From Flavobacteriales bacterium UBA5933 (GTDB taxonomy: Bacteria > Bacteroidota > Bacteroidia > Flavobacteriales > Weeksellaceae), in the NCBI GenBank assembly GCA_002430925.1, contig DJDD01000043.1, forward strand, positions 1-10,847: 10,847 nucleotides of DNA, read 5' to 3'. Within the stretch, counting starts at the first letter, position 1, and each line of letters starts with the position of its first letter. Positions 7,068 through 10,847 of this stretch are shown one piece after another. The translations under genes were made by a program, and so were the position numbers. The notes under the pieces are model-generated. The model did no database searches. It was given only the letters and a program-made list of their open reading frames with translations, and was not told where the DNA came from.

Positions 7068-7110
7068 AAAATAAATATTTTTTTTCTTTTATATTTCATT
7101 TTATTCATTG

Positions 7111-7118
7111 TATATTTG
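7111..7118 (+). promoter_or_regulatory. -7 promoter element for metK
   Basis: TATATTTG matches TAnnTTTG exactly. The predicted transcription start (about 7123-7126) falls just before the first stem of the SAM-II-like element, so the riboswitch would form at the extreme 5' end of a leader of roughly 100 bases. No strict -33 TTTG; TTTT at 7087-7090 has suitable spacing. Confidence 0.6.
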
Positions 7119-7130
7119 GTCACGAATCAA

Positions 7131-7183
7131 AGAGGAAAGATTTGACTGATTGCTACCTCATAAAATAAATGCTAAAACAGGTC
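7131..7183 (+). ncRNA. SAM-II (metA-type) riboswitch-like leader of metK
   Basis: The leader shows the landmarks of the SAM-II aptamer in order. P1 is GAGG (7132-7135) with CCTC (7156-7159). The P1 loop holds the conserved GATTTG (7139-7144), then ACTGATTGC. After P1 comes an A/T-rich linker, AAT (7168-7170), the conserved GCTAAA (7171-7176) and CAGGTC (7178-7183). An H-type pseudoknot forms: ATT (7149-7151) pairs with 7168-7170, and GACTG (7144-7148) pairs with CAGGTC with one bulged G, leaving GCTAAAA as the internal segment where SAM-II binds its ligand. SAM-II elements bind S-adenosylmethionine and turn down methionine/SAM genes, which suits metK. P1 is only 4 bp. The 3' end is 43 bases before the ATG, so control by hiding a Shine-Dalgarno site, as in proteobacteria, is not obvious. 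Confidence 0.75.
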
Positions 7184-7226
7184 TTCAGTCTTACTTTGCT
7201 TTATACTTTTATAAAATAAAAATATA

Positions 7227-8486
7227 ATGTCATACTTATTTACATCAGAATCTGTTTCTGAAGGGCACCCAGATAAAATTGCCGATCAAATATCTGATTC
7301 AATTTTGGATCATTTCTTAGCTTTTGACTCTAAAAGTAAAGTTGCTTGTGAAACGTTAGTAACAACTGGTCAGGTTGTATTAGCTGGGGAGGTAAAATCT
7401 AATTCTTATATAGATTTACAACGTGTAGCTAGAGAAACTATAGCTCAAATAGGTTATACTAAAAGTGAGTATATGTTTGATGCTAATTCTTGTGGAATCT
7501 TATCTGCAATTCACGAACAATCTCCTGAAATTAATCAAGGTGTTGAGCGTGCTTCTGATGAAGAACAAGGAGCAGGTGACCAAGGAATGATGTTTGGATA
7601 TGCTACAAACGAGACAGAAAATTATATGCCTTTAGCATTAGATTTATCTCATAAATTATTAATTGAGTTATCTAACATTCGTAAAAATGAAATTGAATTA
7701 ATGCCATATTTACGTCCAGATGCTAAATCACAAGTTACTATTGAATACGATGATGATAATAAACCTGTTCGTATTGATACAATTGTAATTTCTATCCAAC
7801 ATGATGATTTTGCTACAGAAGAAGCAATGAGAAATAAAATCACTAACGATATTATTAATATTCTTATTCCTCGTGTAAAATCTACATTACCAGATCACAT
7901 TCGTAGTTTATTTACAGAAGATATCACTTACCATATCAATCCAACAGGAAAATTTGTAATTGGTGGACCTCACGGTGATACAGGACTAACTGGTCGTAAA
8001 ATTATTGTAGATACTTATGGTGGAAAAGGTGCTCACGGTGGTGGAGCATTTTCTGGAAAAGATCCATCAAAAGTAGACCGTTCTGCGGCTTATGCAGCTC
8101 GTCATATTGCTAAAAATTTAGTTGCTGCTGGTGTTGCAGAAGAAGTTTTAGTTCAAGTGTCTTATGCAATTGGTGTTGCTGCTCCAGTTTCATTATTAGT
8201 AAATACTTTTGGAACAGAGAAAGTAAACTTAACTGAAGGTCAAATTTCTAAAAAAGTTTCTGAAATTTTTGATATGAAACCTTTTGCTATTGAACAACGA
8301 TTAAAATTAAGAAATCCTATTTATAAAGAAACTGCTTCTTATGGACATTTAGGGAGAGAGCCTAAAGTTGTTAAGAAACATTTTGAATCTGCAAATGGAC
8401 AAGATGTTGTTGAATTAGAAGTTGAATTATTTACTTGGGAGAAATTAGATTTTGTTGATCAAGTAAAAGAAGCTTTTGGATTATAA
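7227..8486 (+). CDS. metK: S-adenosylmethionine synthetase
   Basis: MetK makes S-adenosylmethionine from methionine and ATP, releasing phosphate and pyrophosphate; it is a cytoplasmic tetramer. The 419-residue length matches Bacteroidota MetK, which is longer than the 384-residue E. coli enzyme. Signatures: GHPDKIADQISD at 13-24 (ATP/methionine-binding), the hexapeptide GAGDQG at 115-120, GGPHGDTGLTGRK at 246-258, and the P-loop-like GGGAFSGKDPSKVDRS at 271-286. All three repeated domains are intact. The start at 7227 gives the expected MSYLFTSESVSEGHPDK N-terminus. It is a single-gene unit between its own promoter/riboswitch leader and a terminator. Control by SAM through the upstream SAM-II-like element is inferred from sequence. 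Confidence 0.98.
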   Translation: MSYLFTSESVSEGHPDKIADQISDSILDHFLAFDSKSKVACETLVTTGQVVLAGEVKSNSYIDLQRVARETIAQIGYTKSEYMFDANSCGILSAIHEQSPEINQGVERASDEEQGAGDQGMMFGYATNETENYMPLALDLSHKLLIELSNIRKNEIELMPYLRPDAKSQVTIEYDDDNKPVRIDTIVISIQHDDFATEEAMRNKITNDIINILIPRVKSTLPDHIRSLFTEDITYHINPTGKFVIGGPHGDTGLTGRKIIVDTYGGKGAHGGGAFSGKDPSKVDRSAAYAARHIAKNLVAAGVAEEVLVQVSYAIGVAAPVSLLVNTFGTEKVNLTEGQISKKVSEIFDMKPFAIEQRLKLRNPIYKETASYGHLGREPKVVKKHFESANGQDVVELEVELFTWEKLDFVDQVKEAFGL

Positions 8487-8508
8487 TCATCTAAAAATAT
8501 AATTATTG

Positions 8509-8538
8509 AAAGGACGAATTAATTTTTGTCCTTTTTTT
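8509..8538 (+). terminator. Intrinsic terminator of metK
   Basis: AAAGGACGAA (8509-8518) and TTTGTCCTTT (8525-8534) form a 10-bp stem with one G-U pair and a 6-base loop; the T-run extends to 8538. It begins 22 bases after the metK stop. Confidence 0.8.
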
Positions 8539-8539
8539 A

Positions 8540-8560
8540 TACAATTGATTTTCAATTGTA
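8540..8560. repeat. 9-bp perfect inverted repeat after the metK terminator
   Basis: TACAATTGA (8540-8548) and TCAATTGTA (8552-8560) are exact complements around TTT. It has no T-run of its own, so it is less likely a second terminator. It lies about 90 bases before the -7 element of the YceI operon and has the size and symmetry of a dimeric-regulator site. Confidence 0.4.
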
Positions 8561-8615
8561 GTATCTTTATTTCAAAGTAATTTTTTAATTGTAACAAAAA
8601 TAATTTCATTTCTTA

Positions 8616-8635
8616 ACTTACATCAATGTACAAGT
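8616..8635. promoter_or_regulatory. Candidate operator dyad before the YceI-dioxygenase operon
   Basis: ACTTACAT (8616-8623), a CA centre and ATGT followed two bases later by AAGT (8626-8635) form an interrupted dyad. It ends 13 bases before the TAATTTTG element, so it covers the place where the -33 region should be, which suits a repressor. No regulator gene is in the window, so the call rests only on symmetry and position. Confidence 0.3.
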
Positions 8636-8648
8636 TTTAGTGCAGCAG

Positions 8649-8656
8649 TAATTTTG
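8649..8656 (+). promoter_or_regulatory. -7 promoter element of the YceI-dioxygenase operon
   Basis: TAATTTTG is an exact TAnnTTTG match 21 bases before the first YceI ATG, giving a leader of about 15 bases. A less exact alternative, TATCTTTA, lies at 8562-8569. Confidence 0.5.
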
Positions 8657-8677
8657 ACCTATAAATAAAAACAAATT

Positions 8678-9244
8678 ATGAAAAAATTATTATTCGGATT
8701 AATATTATCTACAGCTTCAATTTCTGCATTTGCACAAAATTATACAAATGATCCTATGCACTCTAAATTAGGATTTTCTGTATCACACATGACAATTTCT
8801 AATGTAGAAGGAAATTTTAATGATTTTACAGTTCATTTAAATAACTTTACTAAAAAAGATTTAACGAATGCTAAATTTCATGTAACTGCAAATGTAAGTT
8901 CAATTAATACAGGAGTAGAAGCAAGAGATAATCACTTAAAATCTGCTGATTTCTTTGATGCAGCAACAAATTCTAAATTAGAATTCATGTCAAAAGGAAT
9001 TACTAAAATCAAAAAAAATCAATATAAATTAATCGGTGATTTAACATTACATGGTATTACTAAACCAGTTGTATTAAATTTAACTTACAATGGAAGTGTT
9101 GATAACAATGGAGTTAAAACTTACGGTTTTACAGTTAAAGGTGATATCAAAAGAAGTGAATTCAATTTAGGAAGCAAATTCCCAGAAGCTATGGTAGGTG
9201 ATGTTGTTACACTTACATCTAACTTAGAATTTCCTACTAAATAA
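8678..9244 (+). CDS. YceI-family protein, exported
   Basis: A 188-residue YceI-family protein, a lipocalin-like beta-barrel whose relatives bind polyisoprenoid/isoprenoid or other amphiphilic ligands. It begins with a signal peptide: MKK, a hydrophobic stretch (4-17) and likely cleavage after Ala19 (AFA|QN). With no lipobox cysteine it should be soluble in the periplasm or secreted. YceI landmarks are DPMHSKLGFSVSHM (25-38), EGNFNDF (44-50), RDNHLKSADFF (83-93), GDLTLHGITKPV (120-131) and SEFNLG (160-165). It is first in a three-gene operon, 27 bases before the dioxygenase gene, and pairs with a second YceI gene that lacks an export signal. Function here is unproven; related proteins are often stress- or low-pH-induced. 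Confidence 0.92.
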   Translation: MKKLLFGLILSTASISAFAQNYTNDPMHSKLGFSVSHMTISNVEGNFNDFTVHLNNFTKKDLTNAKFHVTANVSSINTGVEARDNHLKSADFFDAATNSKLEFMSKGITKIKKNQYKLIGDLTLHGITKPVVLNLTYNGSVDNNGVKTYGFTVKGDIKRSEFNLGSKFPEAMVGDVVTLTSNLEFPTK

Positions 9245-9271
9245 GTATTAAAAAATAAAAGCCATAAAATC

Positions 9272-10090
9272 ATGAATTTTGATGAATTAAAAACAATTAG
9301 TTCTCATTTTAGTACAACAGAAAAAATGCCTGTTTTATTTTTAGGTCATGGTTCTCCTATGAATGCTATTGAGGAAAATATTTTTGTAGAAGGTTGGAGA
9401 AGTATAGGAAAAACAATTCCAAAACCAAATGCAATTATATGTATTTCTGCTCACTGGGAAACAAGAGGAACTAAAGTTACAGCATTACAAAAACCTAAAA
9501 CAATTCATGATTTTTATGGCTTTCCACAAGCATTATTTGATGTAGAATATCCTGCTCCAGGAAGCCCAGAATTAGCAGAGGAATTACAGTCTATTATAAA
9601 ATCTACTGACGTTGATTTAGACAAAATGTGGGGATTTGATCATGGTTCTTGGAGTGTTATAAAATTTTTATATCCTAATGCTGATGTTCCTATGATAGAA
9701 TTAAGTCTTGATGTGTATAAAACGCCTCAACAGCATTATCAACTTGCAAAAGAGTTAAATGCATTGAGAAGAAAAGGTATTTTGATTATAGGAAGTGGAA
9801 ATATAGTGCATAATTTAAGAGCATTAAATTGGCACGAACCAAATGCTGGTTACGAATGGGCTTATGAAGTAAATGATACATTTAAAAATATTATTACTTC
9901 AGGTGATCATTCACAATTATTTAATTTACAACAAAAAGCAGAATCTTTTAATTTAGCAATTCCATCTATGGAACATTATCTTCCATCAGTATATGCATTA
10001 GCATTACAAGAAAAAGATGAAGAAATAACATTATTTAATGACCAAATGGTTTATGGATCACTAAGTATGTTATCATTCAAAATAGGTTAA
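9272..10090 (+). CDS. ygiD: 4,5-DOPA extradiol dioxygenase-like protein (LigB family, YgiD)
   Basis: A 272-residue cytoplasmic class III extradiol ring-cleaving dioxygenase-type protein. Relatives in plants and E. coli (YgiD) open DOPA between carbons 4 and 5 to form betalamic-acid precursors. Metal and active-site histidines are visible in GHGSPM (His26), SAHWETRG (His61), FDHGSW (His124), GNIVHN (His180) and MEHYLP (His235), so the site is complete. The PGSPELAEEL segment (97-106) is typical. The ATG at 9272 is preferred; Met19 just before PVLFLGHGSP would remove a segment common in this family. It is the middle gene between two YceI genes, with gaps of 27 and 35 bases. The true substrate is unknown; a catechol-type compound is likely from family chemistry. 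Confidence 0.92.
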   Translation: MNFDELKTISSHFSTTEKMPVLFLGHGSPMNAIEENIFVEGWRSIGKTIPKPNAIICISAHWETRGTKVTALQKPKTIHDFYGFPQALFDVEYPAPGSPELAEELQSIIKSTDVDLDKMWGFDHGSWSVIKFLYPNADVPMIELSLDVYKTPQQHYQLAKELNALRRKGILIIGSGNIVHNLRALNWHEPNAGYEWAYEVNDTFKNIITSGDHSQLFNLQQKAESFNLAIPSMEHYLPSVYALALQEKDEEITLFNDQMVYGSLSMLSFKIG

Positions 10091-10125
10091 GAAAACAATT
10101 CAAACAATAATAAAAACAAAAAATT

Positions 10126-10641
10126 ATGGCAACAATTTGGAATTTAGATGCTTCTCATTCAGAAGTTCAATTTAAAGTAAAACACATGGTAATTTCTACA
10201 GTTACAGGAAATTTTGATAATTTCGGTGCAACAGTAGAATCTAATGATGATAATTTTTCTGATGCTAAGTTTAGCTTTACTGCTCAAACAGCTTCAATCA
10301 ATACAAAAAATGCTGATCGTGATAATCACTTAAAATCTGATGATTTCTTTGCAGCTGATAAATTTCCTGAATTAAAATTTGAAAGTACTTCAGGAATCAA
10401 TAATGGTAAAATTGAAGGAACTTTAGAAATTCGTGGAGTTAAAAAAACTATCTCTTTAGATGCAGATTTTGGTGGTGTTATCAATGATCCTTTCGGATTT
10501 GTACGAGCAGGATTTGAATTTTCAGGAGAATTAAATCGTAAAGATTTTGGTCTTGAATGGAGCCAAGTAACAGAAGCTGGAGGATTAGTTGTTTCTGATA
10601 AAGTAAAATTAATTGTAAACTTAGAGTTTACAAAAGCTTAA
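10126..10641 (+). CDS. YceI-family protein, cytoplasmic
   Basis: A second YceI-family protein, 171 residues, without signal peptide: it starts directly with MATIWNLDASHSEVQFKVKHM. The family landmarks recur at TGNFDNF (27-33), RDNHLKSDDFFAADKFPE (65-82), GTLEIRGVKKTI (98-109), DPFGFVRAGFEFSGELNRKDFGL (121-143, written here in short form as DPFG...RKDFGL) and the C-terminal VSDKVKLIVNLEF. It is a full-length lipocalin-like barrel, clearly diverged from the exported copy at 8678, which lacks the DPFG...RAGFE segment. Last gene of the operon, ending 16 bases before a strong terminator. Ligand unknown. Two YceI proteins in two compartments around one dioxygenase suggest handling of one hydrophobic or aromatic compound, which is inference. 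Confidence 0.92.
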   Translation: MATIWNLDASHSEVQFKVKHMVISTVTGNFDNFGATVESNDDNFSDAKFSFTAQTASINTKNADRDNHLKSDDFFAADKFPELKFESTSGINNGKIEGTLEIRGVKKTISLDADFGGVINDPFGFVRAGFEFSGELNRKDFGLEWSQVTEAGGLVVSDKVKLIVNLEFTKA

Positions 10642-10657
10642 ATAATTTACTAAATTT

Positions 10658-10691
10658 AAAATCCCAATAACATTTTGTTTATTGGGATTTT
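10658..10691. terminator. Shared terminator of the YceI operon and trmD
   Basis: ATCCCAATAA (10661-10670) pairs perfectly with TTATTGGGAT (10679-10688) around an 8-base loop, extended by AAA/TTT pairs on the outside. A T-run follows on the plus strand (10688-10695); on the minus strand TTTTAAATTT follows. It lies between convergent genes and can serve both, more strongly on the plus side. Confidence 0.85.
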
Positions 10692-10693
10692 TT

Positions 10694-10847
10694 TTATTTT
10701 CTTTTTTCTAATAAATCTGGTCTGCGTTCTTTTGTACGTTGTACAGCTTGCTCGTGTAACCATTCTTCAATTTTAGGAAAATTCCCAGACAATAAAACAT
10801 CAGGAACTTTATGTCCTTTATATTCCGATGGACGAGTATAAATTGGA
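10694..10847 (-). CDS. trmD: tRNA (guanine-37-N1)-methyltransferase, C-terminal part
   Basis: Minus-strand reading from the window edge to the TAA at 10694-10696 gives the last 50 residues of a protein beginning PIYTRPSEYKGHKVP. PxYTRP, VLLSGNFPKI (18-27) and RTKERRPDLL (37-46) match the C-terminal domain of TrmD, which methylates G37 beside the tRNA anticodon using S-adenosylmethionine and prevents +1 frameshifting. The visible end is short after RRPDLLEKRK, as in Bacteroidota forms, with none of the extra tail of E. coli TrmD. The 5' part lies outside the window. Confidence 0.9.
   Translation of the reverse strand, partial: PIYTRPSEYKGHKVPDVLLSGNFPKIEEWLHEQAVQRTKERRPDLLEKRK

Noticed and set aside
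7200..7215. TTTATA/TATAAA hairpin just before the metK ATG, with a nearby -7-like TACTTTTA at 7204-7211
   Set aside because: Six A/T pairs and a one-mismatch promoter box are expected by chance in this spacer; the exact element at 7111 explains transcription better.
7649..7843. Minus-strand open frame inside metK
   Set aside because: Antisense to an intact, highly conserved gene; no promoter or family signal.
1..10847. Search for CRISPR arrays, insertion sequences, tRNA/rRNA genes, toxin-antitoxin or defence genes
   Set aside because: No regularly spaced direct repeats, transposase motifs, cloverleaf or rRNA-like segments were seen; gene content is core metabolism and DNA repair.

Overview
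This is AT-rich chromosomal DNA with a housekeeping flavour, most likely from a flavobacterium (Bacteroidota, Flavobacteriia). The pointers are the strong A/T bias in codons and spacers, the absence of Shine-Dalgarno sequences before the starts, exact copies of the Bacteroidota -7 promoter element TAnnTTTG before several genes, and protein sequences (RecG, MetK, CtlX, YceI, short-tailed TrmD) that read as flavobacterial. I see no transposase, integrase, phage gene, tRNA, rRNA or CRISPR array.

Layout. The first 54 bases hold the start of a minus-strand gene that leaves the window. recG (branch-migrating DNA helicase) follows on the plus strand, then a spacer and an unannotated 55-residue ORF. 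A perfect 17-bp hairpin separates these from three minus-strand genes, in transcription order: a cytosine-deaminase-like metal-dependent amidohydrolase; an arginine-deiminase-like guanidino enzyme; and, one base later, a CtlX-type citrulline hydrolase-like enzyme. The last two could together take arginine to ornithine through citrulline (inference). A hairpin with a T-run lies between the amidohydrolase and this pair.

Divergent from that block is a type I methionine aminopeptidase gene (map), followed by a small gene of unknown function and a clear terminator. metK (S-adenosylmethionine synthetase) comes next. Its 310-base upstream spacer holds an exact TAnnTTTG promoter and, a few bases downstream, a compact pseudoknot that matches the SAM-II (metA-type) riboswitch core. 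This would be a direct feedback loop: SAM shutting down SAM synthetase.

The last block is a tight three-gene plus-strand operon: a YceI-family protein with a signal peptide, a LigB-type 4,5-DOPA extradiol dioxygenase-like protein (YgiD), and a second YceI-family protein without a signal peptide. It ends in a hairpin shared with the convergent trmD gene, of which only the C-terminal 50 residues are inside the window.

Most of the window is ordinary core genome. The items most worth a second look are the SAM-II-like leader of metK, the ADI-like/CtlX pair with its amidohydrolase neighbour, and the two-compartment YceI operon with possible operator palindromes upstream. I do not see a wholly new system.
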